Source: Halomonas sp. TA22 (GTDB lineage: Bacteria; Pseudomonadota; Gammaproteobacteria; Pseudomonadales; Halomonadaceae). Taken from it: DNA of 64,000 nt. Under the pieces are notes generated by a model. That model saw nothing but the letters and a program-made list of their open reading frames with translations, was not told the origin of the DNA and searched no databases. Below are positions 31,430 through 39,171 of the stretch, in pieces. Made by a program: the position numbers and the translations under genes. The stretch is taken from positions 1,488,001 through 1,552,000 of the forward strand of contig NZ_CP053108.1 of NCBI RefSeq assembly GCF_013009075.1. The letters run 5' to 3'. Each line of letters begins with the position of its first letter. Within the stretch, counting starts at the first letter, position 1.

Positions 31430-33145
31430 CTACTTGGCCTCGGCAAGGCTCTCGGCGGTGACGTTGGGGGCCGGCGCCTGGCTCGAGAGGTACCGGTTGA
31501 TGGCGCTGATCACCGCCTTCATCGAAGCGCTGGTGATGCTCTCGTCGATACCGACACCGAACACCGCCTTACCGTCAAGGCGCACCTCCACGTAGGCGAT
31601 CGCCTCGGCATCGGCGCCCTGTCCACGTGAGTGCTCATGGTAGTCGATGATCTCGGCATCCACGCCATGCGCCACCAGCGCCTTGATGAATGCCGCCAGC
31701 GGGCCGTTGCCCTCGCCGCCGATGCTCTCGCGGCGACCTGCCTTGTCGATCGCCGCCTCGATGCGCACCCGCGCGCTGTCGGCTTCCGAGGAGAGCCGGT
31801 GGTTGATCAGCGCATAGGGGGTGGTGCGCGCCAGGTACTCGTCGGAGAAGGCCTGGAAGATCATCTGCGAAGTGATCTCCTTGCCCGTGCGCTCCGCCAC
31901 CTCCTGGACCACCTGGCTGAACTCGATTGAGAGCCGGCGCGGCAGCTCGATGCCATGCTCGCTCTCCAGCAGGTAGGAGACGCCACCCTTGCCGGACTGG
32001 CTATTGACGCGGATCACCGCCTCGTAGCTGCGCCCCACGTCAAGCGGGTCGATGGGCAGGTAGGGAACCTCCCAGGCCGCATCGGGATTCTGTCGACGTT
32101 CGGCCATGCCCTTCTTGATGGCATCCTGGTGCGAGCCGGAGAAGGCAGTGAAGACCAGATCGCCGACATAGGGGTGGCGCGGATGCACCGGCAGCTGATT
32201 ACAGTGCTCCACCTCGCGCATGATCGGGGTGATGTTGGAGAAATCGAGGGCGGGGTGCACGCCCTGGGTATAGAGGTTCATGGCCAGGGTGACGATATCC
32301 ACATTGCCGGTGCGCTCGCCGTTGCCGAACAGCGTACCCTCGACGCGGTCGGCGCCCGCCATCACCGAGAGTTCCGCCGCGGCCACGCCGGTGCCGCGAT
32401 CATTGTGCGGATGTACGCTGACGATCAGGCGGTCGCGATTCTTGACGTGGAGGCAGAACCACTCGATCTGGTCGGCGTAGTTGTTGGGCGTGGCGACTTC
32501 CACCGTGGCTGGCAGGTTGACGATCATCGGCTTCTCCGATGTGGGGCCGAAGGTCTCCATCACCGCCTCGACGATCTCCACCGCGAACTCCATCTCGGTA
32601 GAGGTGAACAGCTCCGGCGAATACTGGAAGGTCCAGTCGGTGCCGGGATTCTGCTCCATCAACTGCTTGATCTGCACGGTGGCATCGCAGGCGATCTTGA
32701 TGCACTCGGGCTTGTCGACGTTGAACACCACCCGACGGAACATCGGATCGGTGGCATTATAGACGTGGACGATGGCGCGCTTGACCCCCTTGAGCGCCTC
32801 GAAGGTTCGCTCGATCAGGTGCGGTCGTGCCTGGGTCAGCACCTGGATGGTCACGTCGTCGGGAATCAGGTCGTTGTCGATCAGCTCGCGGACATAGTCG
32901 AAGTCGATCTGCGACGCCGAGGGGAAGCCCACCTCGATCTCCTTGAAGCCGATCTCGACGAGCATTTCAAAGAAGCGTCGCTTGCGCTCCATGTCCATCG
33001 GATCGATCAATGACTGATTGCCGTCGCGCAGATCGACGCTGCACCAGATCGGTGGCGATTCGATGCGTCTCGACGGCCACTGACGATCGGGCAGATCGAC
33101 GGCGACGAAGGGGCGGTACTTGATGGCGGGATCGGTGAGCATCAT
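31430..33145 (-). CDS. leuA: 2-Isopropylmalate synthase
   Basis: This 571-residue enzyme condenses acetyl-CoA with 2-oxoisovalerate, the first leucine-specific step. The catalytic TIM-barrel metal site is seen in [11 protein letters not shown] and in [15 protein letters not shown]. The [10 protein letters not shown] segment is diagnostic. The C-terminal portion (from about residue 430) is the regulatory domain that senses leucine. The length fits the long form found in Pseudomonas and actinobacteria. Upstream is a leucine-codon-rich leader peptide and a terminator-like hairpin, which suggests attenuation by leucyl-tRNA supply. Confidence 0.97.
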   Translation of the reverse strand: MMLTDPAIKYRPFVAVDLPDRQWPSRRIESPPIWCSVDLRDGNQSLIDPMDMERKRRFFEMLVEIGFKEIEVGFPSASQIDFDYVRELIDNDLIPDDVTIQVLTQARPHLIERTFEALKGVKRAIVHVYNATDPMFRRVVFNVDKPECIKIACDATVQIKQLMEQNPGTDWTFQYSPELFTSTEMEFAVEIVEAVMETFGPTSEKPMIVNLPATVEVATPNNYADQIEWFCLHVKNRDRLIVSVHPHNDRGTGVAAAELSVMAGADRVEGTLFGNGERTGNVDIVTLAMNLYTQGVHPALDFSNITPIMREVEHCNQLPVHPRHPYVGDLVFTAFSGSHQDAIKKGMAERRQNPDAAWEVPYLPIDPLDVGRSYEAVIRVNSQSGKGGVSYLLESEHGIELPRRLSIEFSQVVQEVAERTGKEITSQMIFQAFSDEYLARTTPYALINHRLSSEADSARVRIEAAIDKAGRRESIGGEGNGPLAAFIKALVAHGVDAEIIDYHEHSRGQGADAEAIAYVEVRLDGKAVFGVGIDESITSASMKAVISAINRYLSSQAPAPNVTAESLAEAK

Positions 33146-33188
33146 GGCGTTATCTCCGGCTGGGCGCTTGGGTCATGCGGATACGAGA

Positions 33189-33220
33189 ACGCCCCGGCTG
33201 CACGAGGCAGGCCGGGGCGT
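33189..33220 (-). terminator. Attenuator hairpin upstream of leuA
   Basis: On the minus strand a GC-rich stem of about 13 bp with one bulge (outer arms ACGCCCCGGC and GCCGGGGCGT) is followed by TTCTCGT. It lies between the leu leader and leuA. A segment at 33405-33412, just past the leader stop, could pair with its 5' arm (one bulge) as an antiterminator. Confidence 0.65.
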
Positions 33221-33416
33221 CGAAAATTCGTGGGTGACGAGTACGGTTACAGCGCACATCGGTACGGCTTTTACCGACGGCAGTGTCATCAGGGATGGCA
33301 ATGACATCAGGAGTGACAGCGGGCTTGAACGTAGCGCAACGCGTGGAATATGACATTTCTCGACCTCGGCTTAGCTTGACTCAACAATGCGATGCGCAGT
33401 ACATCGCCCGGCACGA

Positions 33417-33473
33417 TCAGCGATCGGCTAGTAGTCGTAGGGCTAGGCGTAGGGTGAGAAATGTCGTTTTCAT
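33417..33473 (-). CDS. leuL: leu leader peptide (attenuation)
   Basis: This 18-residue frame reads MKTTFLTLRLALRLLADR. Six of its residues are leucine, five encoded by CTA, a codon rare in this GC-rich genome. It lies about 270 bases upstream of leuA on the same strand and is followed by an attenuator-like hairpin, the layout of a leu operon leader in which ribosome stalling at Leu codons senses charged leucyl-tRNA. No Shine-Dalgarno is visible. A TTGACA at 33503-33508, 17 bases from a weak TTTTCT at 33480-33485, would start transcription at or near the ATG. Confidence 0.75.
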   Translation of the reverse strand: MKTTFLTLRLALRLLADR

Positions 33474-33479
33474 AGCAAC

Positions 33480-33508
33480 AGAAAATCAGTCCGAGAGGGG
33501 TTTGTCAA
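33480..33508 (-). promoter_or_regulatory. Candidate sigma-70 promoter for leuL-leuA
   Basis: A consensus -35 TTGACA (33503-33508), 17-base spacer and weak -10 TTTTCT (33480-33485) read on the minus strand. It overlaps the end of the emfourin-type gene. Predicted transcript start is about 33473, the A of the leader ATG. Confidence 0.5.
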
Positions 33509-33872
33509 GTCCTGGCGATGCAGAGCACGCTCCGTCGCCCGGCATTTCGCCCCTTCGCCACAGCACCACCAGGCCAGGCGGCGCCGCGGTTTCATTGATC
33601 TCGATGCTCCAGCATTCACCCCCGGCTGCCTCTGCCGCGCCGCTCTCATCGACCTGCAGACGAAAGATGCGCTGGTCAGGTGCATTACCGGGGACATGCG
33701 ATACATCGCGAGCCGCCTCCTCGAGTAGCCGTTGCAGCCAACGCCGCTGTTCTTCGCTGCATTCAGCGCATACGATATGCCGCGCCTTGGCGAGTCCGGG
33801 AAAGTGGGCGACCCCGCCTTCGCGACTCAGCGACAGCCTGCTGGCACGGGTCAGTCTCGGGACCTGAGTCAT
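33486..33872 (-). CDS. Emfourin-type inhibitor of the adjacent M4 protease
   Basis: This 128-residue protein has the short N-terminal strand pattern RLSLSREGGVAHFPGLA, a helical EQRRWLQRLLEE segment and a C-terminal CWSIEINE strand. All of these resemble emfourin, the small protein inhibitor encoded beside protealysin in Serratia. Its ATG overlaps the stop of the M4 protease gene by 4 bases (ATGA), so the two are translationally coupled. It has no signal peptide, matching the cytoplasmic look of the protease. The function is inferred from this context and from motif resemblance. Confidence 0.75.
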   Translation of the reverse strand: MTQVPRLTRASRLSLSREGGVAHFPGLAKARHIVCAECSEEQRRWLQRLLEEAARDVSHVPGNAPDQRIFRLQVDESGAAEAAGGECWSIEINETAAPPGLVVLWRRGEMPGDGACSASPGLDKPLSD

Positions 33873-34906
33873 GACAGCACCCCCACCTCACGCCAGCACT
33901 GCTCCACCGCCCGTCGCTCGGGGCTCGTCAGGCCGAAGATACGTGCCGCATGATCGACCGTGAGCTGGGCGAAGTTGGCAAAGTCGCTGTCGGCAGCCAG
34001 GCGAGGATCGAGCAGTGTCGCGTACCACACCCTGCCCGCCCGCTCCCAGGCGGGACCGCCCAGTGTCACTGCGGCGAGGTGAAAGGCCCGATTGGGAATG
34101 CCGGAATTGATGTGCACGCCGCCGTTGTCGGCCTGGGTGACGACGAAGTCGCGCATATGCCCCGGTTGCGGATCGCGACCCAGTATCGGGTCATCATAGG
34201 CCCTACCGGGTGCAGCCATCGAGCGCAGCGCCTCGCCCGCGACCTGTTCGGTGAACAGCCCCCGGCCGATCAGCCAGTCGGCCTGGTCGGCGCTCTCGCC
34301 TCGCTGATGCTGCTTGACCAGGCTGCCGAACACGTCCGACAGCGACTCGTTGAGCGCTCCCGCCTGCCCAGCATAGACCAGCGCCGCCTCGCGTTCGATC
34401 ACGCCATGACTCAGCTCGTGGGCAATGATATCCACCGCGATGGTGAAGCGGTTGAACAGCTCCCCGTCGCCGTCGCCGAAGACCATCTGGGTGCCATCCC
34501 AGAAGGCGTTCTCGTAATCCTGTCCATAATGGACCGTGGCCAGCAGTGCCATACCCTTGTCATCGATGGAGTGGCGACGATGGACGCGCCAGAAGTAGTC
34601 GTAGGTGGCCCCCAGACCCTCGTACGCCTCGTCCACTGCCGGATCGTTGCTGCTGGCCTCGCCCTCGCGCCTGACCAGGCGTCCGGGAAGCTGCTGTCGG
34701 TGCTCGGCGGAGTGGACATAGCGCGCAATCTCTCCGCGCTGGGGATTGGCCTCCGGCGCCACCGCACCACCCGCCCGAGCCCGGAACTGGCGGTCGGCCA
34801 GCAACGTGTGCCGGGCGCTTTCGCTTAGCCTGGGGCTGCCGTTGGCGGCAAGGTTCTCGAGCAGGTAAGGCGGCAGGAAGCGCCGGATCGAGTGCGTCAT
34901 GGCCAT
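33869..34906 (-). CDS. Protealysin-like M4 metalloprotease
   Basis: This 345-residue thermolysin-family protease has no signal peptide. A short propeptide carries the PPYLL motif at residues 12-16 that marks the protealysin branch. Catalytic features are complete: zinc ligands in HELSH (H163, E164, H167), third ligand in GALNESLSD (E187) and the catalytic histidine in DNGGVHINSG. It is a self-processing zymogen in the cytoplasm, or released by lysis or other routes. A GGGAGG site precedes the ATG. It precedes and overlaps the emfourin-type gene. Confidence 0.92.
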   Translation of the reverse strand: MAMTHSIRRFLPPYLLENLAANGSPRLSESARHTLLADRQFRARAGGAVAPEANPQRGEIARYVHSAEHRQQLPGRLVRREGEASSNDPAVDEAYEGLGATYDYFWRVHRRHSIDDKGMALLATVHYGQDYENAFWDGTQMVFGDGDGELFNRFTIAVDIIAHELSHGVIEREAALVYAGQAGALNESLSDVFGSLVKQHQRGESADQADWLIGRGLFTEQVAGEALRSMAAPGRAYDDPILGRDPQPGHMRDFVVTQADNGGVHINSGIPNRAFHLAAVTLGGPAWERAGRVWYATLLDPRLAADSDFANFAQLTVDHAARIFGLTSPERRAVEQCWREVGVLS

Positions 34907-34972
34907 GTCCCCTCCCGGGATCGCTATGTCATGGCTTGAGTATGGCTCATCCCGGCGCTACGGTCGGCGAGT

Positions 34973-35803
34973 TCAGCGCTCGCGACGCTCGAGCATCGCC
35001 TCCATCCTGCCAAGCTGCTCGCGCAGCGCGCGAACATCGTCGCGCAGGCCGTTCATCTGCGCGGTGTCCCCCTCACCATTCTCCAGATCCATGATCGCGT
35101 TCTCCTTCTGCATCACGTCAAGCACGATACCGATCATCATGTTGAGGAAAATGAAGGCGTTGAGAAAGATGAAAGTCAGGAAGTAGATCCAGGCGTAGGG
35201 GTAGTGCTCCATGGTCGGATAAAGCACGGCGGTGGCCCAGCTCTCGAAGGTCGCTACCTGAAACAACGTCAGCATCGCCAGCGAGATATTGCCCCACAGC
35301 CGCTCGTCGACATCATGAAACAGGAAGCTGCCGATGGCGCCGTAGATGTAGAAGATGATGAACATCAACAGCGCCACGTAGCCCATCCGCGGAATCGACT
35401 TGAACAGCGCCGCCACCAGGACGCGCAGCTCGGGAATCATCGACACCAGGCGCAGCACACGGAAGATCCGCAGCAGGCGAGCCAGCAGCACCATCTCCGA
35501 GTCGTCCATGGGGATCAGACTGGCGGCGACGATCAGGAAGTCGAAGACGTTCCAGCCCTTCTTGAAGAAGTTGCGAAGCCGCTGTTCGGCGGCCATGCGA
35601 ATCACGATCTCCACCAGGAAGAATACCGTCACCGCCATGTCGAAGATCCGCAGGACCTGCTCGAAACGCGTCACCTCGTCATAGGTACGCGCCCCGATCA
35701 GCAATGCCGATAGCACGATGATGGAGATGACGCAAAATTCGAATATCTTGTTGGCGCGCAGGCGCTCGAAGCGGGCCTGCCAGCTGTTGAAGGGTTCTGC
35801 CAT
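34973..35803 (-). CDS. BacNaV-like voltage-gated cation channel
   Basis: This protein of about 276 residues has six membrane segments. S4 is marked by arginines at three-residue spacing (ARLLRIFRVLRLV). The pore loop reads TFESWAT, close to the TLESWAS selectivity filter of the bacterial sodium channel NaChBac, and S6 follows (NAFIFLNMMIGIVLDVM). A C-terminal coiled coil of charged heptads fits tetramer assembly. It probably admits sodium (or calcium) on depolarisation. The ATG at 35803 (MAEPF) is preferred on family grounds, but the frame is open to 35854 and neither start has a strong ribosome site. Confidence 0.85.
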   Translation of the reverse strand: MAEPFNSWQARFERLRANKIFEFCVISIIVLSALLIGARTYDEVTRFEQVLRIFDMAVTVFFLVEIVIRMAAEQRLRNFFKKGWNVFDFLIVAASLIPMDDSEMVLLARLLRIFRVLRLVSMIPELRVLVAALFKSIPRMGYVALLMFIIFYIYGAIGSFLFHDVDERLWGNISLAMLTLFQVATFESWATAVLYPTMEHYPYAWIYFLTFIFLNAFIFLNMMIGIVLDVMQKENAIMDLENGEGDTAQMNGLRDDVRALREQLGRMEAMLERRER

Positions 35804-36001
35804 GGAGAAGATCCGCAAGTGACGACATGATAAATTGAAACGACCCGACTTCATCTTGCACCGCCCGTCCTACGACGCGGGACCGGCGCAACCGGAAGCG
35901 AGGCGATCTTATCATGACCTCAATGCCACCGAGGAGCGCAACGCAGCGACATGCTGAGCCATGCCCCTATTGTCTATCGATGCAACAGTGAAGGAGTCGT
36001 C

Positions 36002-36517
36002 GTGAAGCGGATTATCGTCGCACTGTGCCTGATGGCGCCCACCAGCGTGACCTCCACGCTGCTGATGGCCGACACCTCAACCAGTCCGCAGGCGGAGACG
36101 CTCTATGTTGAGTGTCATATGACATCCCAACCTAGCCGACCGCTGGCGAGCTTCTACCGCCAGCCGCCGGGGGCCAACATACGCGAACGCTATCTGAGCG
36201 ACATCCTGATGGCGGACCTGGCCGGCTGGATCACGCCACCGCCTCGCACCTGGGTCATCTCGCCACGGATGAACACCATCAGCTCGCCGGAGGATATCCA
36301 TTTCGGCATCGACAACGCCACCATCGCCGAGGCGGGCATTCATGGCTACAGCCGTGAGGGGGCCAGGTTCTTCCTAAACCGCATCACCGGCGAGATGCAC
36401 TACACGACCTATCTGGACCAGGAGCAGCTCGCCGGCTGGCAAGCGCGACATGGCGCCACCCTGCCCCGCGAGAACGTCTGGACCTATCAGTGCGAGGCCG
36501 TGCGGCCGAGAATCTAG
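36002..36517 (+). CDS. Secreted hypothetical protein
   Basis: This 171-residue protein starts at GTG 36002, which has AAGGAG five bases upstream; the frame is open upstream to 35951 but without such a site. The N-terminus is a signal peptide (KRIIVALCLMAPTSV, cleavage near LLMA). The mature part has two cysteines (in YVECHM and TYQCEA) that could form a disulfide, and no family motif that I recognise. It is divergent from the channel gene. Function unknown. Confidence 0.75.
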   Translation: MKRIIVALCLMAPTSVTSTLLMADTSTSPQAETLYVECHMTSQPSRPLASFYRQPPGANIRERYLSDILMADLAGWITPPPRTWVISPRMNTISSPEDIHFGIDNATIAEAGIHGYSREGARFFLNRITGEMHYTTYLDQEQLAGWQARHGATLPRENVWTYQCEAVRPRI

Positions 36518-36645
36518 CCTCAGATATGAACGAGCGATCTGCGCAAGTCTTGATCTAGCCCAGGCCAACGCCACATGCTCGGGGGTATCCTTGGCACCCT
36601 TTCGCCTGTCATTTCCATTGGCTTGATTACGATAACGAGGATGGC

Positions 36646-39147
36646 ATGAGCCAAGATCTTCCCGTGGCGCGCATCATGCAGGCCGGCCTTCTGACCTGCA
36701 CGCCGGATACTCCGCTATGCGAAGCGGCCAAGCGCATGGCCGAGCGCCGCTGCAGCTCCATCCTGATCTGCGAGGGGCAGTTGCCGGTCGGGCTTTGGAC
36801 CGAACACGACACGCTGTCGGTGGATTTCGCCTCTCCCGAGGCGGTGCGCATCCCGATTCGCGAGGTGATGAGTTCACCTGTGGCCAGCCTGCCGAGCGAC
36901 ACCCCGGTAGGCGAAGCGTCGATACGCTTTCGTGAGGAGGGGCGGCGCCATTTTCTGATCGTCGATAACGAGGGGCTGCCCCTCGGCATCCTGTCGCAGA
37001 CCGATGTGGCGTTCAATCAGGGCCTCGAGTCGTACCTGAAGCTGCGTGAAGTGCGCGGGGCGATGCGCGATAGCCCACTCATTATCGAGGGCACCCTGCG
37101 CCTCTCGGAAGCCGCTCGCGCCATGCGCCAGGTCAACTGCGATGCCGCCGTGGTGAACTGCGAGATGCGGGGGCTTGGGATCATCACCGAACGCGACCTG
37201 GTGCGGTTCGTCGCAAGGCATCCCGGCGACACGCCGATCGGCGATCTGGCCAGCCGGCCGCTGCTCACCGTGAAGCCCGACGACGTACTCATTCACGCCC
37301 GCGACCTGCTACTCGACAGACGCATTCGACACCTGGCAGTGGTCGACGACAACCAGCGCGTCATCGGCCTGCTCGGCTTCAAGGACATGCTCGTCGGCAG
37401 CGAGCACCTCTATCTCAAGGATCTGCGTGACGCCCTCGAACAGCGCGACCGAGCCCTGGCGCAGTCGCGCCAGAACCTGCAGCTCGCCGAGCGGGTGATC
37501 GAATCCTCGCTCGAGGGGATCATCATCACCGATGCCGATAGCCGCATCGAATTCGTCAACCCCGCCTTCACCCACCTGACCGGCTACCGCCTCGACGAGA
37601 TCATCGGGCGTACCCCCGAGGTGCTCGCCTCGGGTCGTCACGACCGTGCCTTCTATCGTCAGATGTGGGACGTCATCGAGCGCCATGGCTACTGGCGTGG
37701 CGAGATCTGGAATCGGCGCAAGAGCGGCGAGCTCTATCTGGAGCTGCTCACCATCACCGCGATCAGTGACGAGCAGGGCAATCCTGCCCACTACGCCGGC
37801 CTGTTTCGCGACATCACCCATATCCGTGAGAACGAGGAGCAGATCCGTCAGCTCGCCTACTACGACCCCCTGACCCGGCTGCCCAATCGCCGCCTCCTCG
37901 AGGATCGACTGTCGCTGGCGATCCGCCACGCACACCGCAACCAGCTACGCCTGGCGGTGCTGTTCTTCGATCTTGATCACTTCAAGCAGGTCAACGATAC
38001 GCTCGGCCATGCGGTGGGTGACGAGCTGCTACTGCTGCTCGCCGAACGGCTCCGGCACCTGCTGCGGGAGGACGATACGTTGGCAAGGCTCGGTGGCGAT
38101 GAGTTCGTGGTGTTGCTGCCGGACATCCATGCGGTCGAGGAGGTCACTCGCGTTGCCCGCCGGCTGATCGAGGCGATCAGCGAGCCCTGCGTGATCGGCC
38201 CGCACGAGTTCAGGGTTGGCTGCAGCCTCGGCATCAGCCTCTATCCCGATGACGAGAGCGGCGCCGAAGGCCTGGTGCGCAACGCCGACGCTGCCATGTA
38301 TCGCGCCAAGCAGGAGGGGCGCAACACCTACCGACTCTACACCGCGGAGATGAACTTCCAGGCAAACAACCAGTTGGCCCTCGAGACCTCACTGCGCAAT
38401 ACCGTGGAGAGTGGCGAAGGGCTCGAAGTGGTCTATCAGCCGCTCTTCGAGCGCGACGGCGGCGCCCTCCACTCAGCAGAAGCGCTACTGCGCTGGCACC
38501 ACCCCGAACGGGGCGATATCTCGCCTGACGACTTCATCCCACTGGCCGAAAGCTCCGGGCTGATCGTGCCGCTCGGCGAGCGGGTCATCCATATGGTGTG
38601 CAGGCAGATCAAGGAGTGGAAAGCGGCGGGGCTCGCCCCGGTGCCGGTGGCCATCAACCTCTCCGCCCGGCAGTTCTGGCAGGCAGGTCTGACTGAGAGT
38701 ATTCGCGGAATCCTCGCCAAATACGATCTGGAAGCGGGCCTGATCGGTTTCGAGCTGACCGAGAGTACGCTGCTCGACAAACGGCAATGCGCCATCGCCA
38801 CTCTTCAGTCGCTACGCGAGCTTGGCTGTCCCATCGCCATCGACGACTTCGGCACCGGCTATTCGTCGTTGAGCTATCTGCAGGCGTTGCCGGTCACGTC
38901 ACTCAAGATCGATCGCGCCTTCATCCAGCGCCTGGAGAGCGCCAAGCGACGCGACGGCGCCATCGTGGCGGCCATTTCGGGGCTTGCCCATGAACTCGAT
39001 CTGACAGTGATCGCCGAGGGTGTGGAGACCGAAGCCCAGTGGAACGCTCTGGGCCTCTATCCCGTGGATCTGGTGCAGGGCTTTCTCACCGGCCGGCCGG
39101 TCAATGCCGCGCAGTTCCAGCGTGACTATCTTCAGCGCACAGGCTGA
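36646..39147 (+). CDS. CBS-PAS-GGDEF-EAL c-di-GMP regulator
   Basis: This 833-residue cytosolic protein has four CBS motifs (about 1-255), a PAS domain (about 280-400), a GGDEF domain (about 410-570) and an EAL domain (about 580-830). Both output motifs look complete: GGDEF with an inhibitory RxxD site five residues before it (REDD), and EAL with FELTEST, DDFGTGYSS, LKIDRAF and AEGVETEAQ. It could therefore make and degrade c-di-GMP, with CBS domains sensing adenylates and PAS sensing another signal. The net direction cannot be read from sequence. It converges on the PilZ-HD-GYP gene, leaving 24 bases between stops. Confidence 0.93.
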   Translation: MSQDLPVARIMQAGLLTCTPDTPLCEAAKRMAERRCSSILICEGQLPVGLWTEHDTLSVDFASPEAVRIPIREVMSSPVASLPSDTPVGEASIRFREEGRRHFLIVDNEGLPLGILSQTDVAFNQGLESYLKLREVRGAMRDSPLIIEGTLRLSEAARAMRQVNCDAAVVNCEMRGLGIITERDLVRFVARHPGDTPIGDLASRPLLTVKPDDVLIHARDLLLDRRIRHLAVVDDNQRVIGLLGFKDMLVGSEHLYLKDLRDALEQRDRALAQSRQNLQLAERVIESSLEGIIITDADSRIEFVNPAFTHLTGYRLDEIIGRTPEVLASGRHDRAFYRQMWDVIERHGYWRGEIWNRRKSGELYLELLTITAISDEQGNPAHYAGLFRDITHIRENEEQIRQLAYYDPLTRLPNRRLLEDRLSLAIRHAHRNQLRLAVLFFDLDHFKQVNDTLGHAVGDELLLLLAERLRHLLREDDTLARLGGDEFVVLLPDIHAVEEVTRVARRLIEAISEPCVIGPHEFRVGCSLGISLYPDDESGAEGLVRNADAAMYRAKQEGRNTYRLYTAEMNFQANNQLALETSLRNTVESGEGLEVVYQPLFERDGGALHSAEALLRWHHPERGDISPDDFIPLAESSGLIVPLGERVIHMVCRQIKEWKAAGLAPVPVAINLSARQFWQAGLTESIRGILAKYDLEAGLIGFELTESTLLDKRQCAIATLQSLRELGCPIAIDDFGTGYSSLSYLQALPVTSLKIDRAFIQRLESAKRRDGAIVAAISGLAHELDLTVIAEGVETEAQWNALGLYPVDLVQGFLTGRPVNAAQFQRDYLQRTG

Positions 39148-39171
39148 TGCACGCCCATCGCCGGCCAGAAA

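Noticed and set aside
31424-31442. Seven-bp hairpin at the epmB/leuA junction as a terminator
   Set aside because: The stem is short, overlaps leuA coding sequence and lacks a T-run, so it is not called as a terminator.
31955-33013. 352-codon frame opposite leuA
   Set aside because: LeuA is well supported; the other frame has no features.
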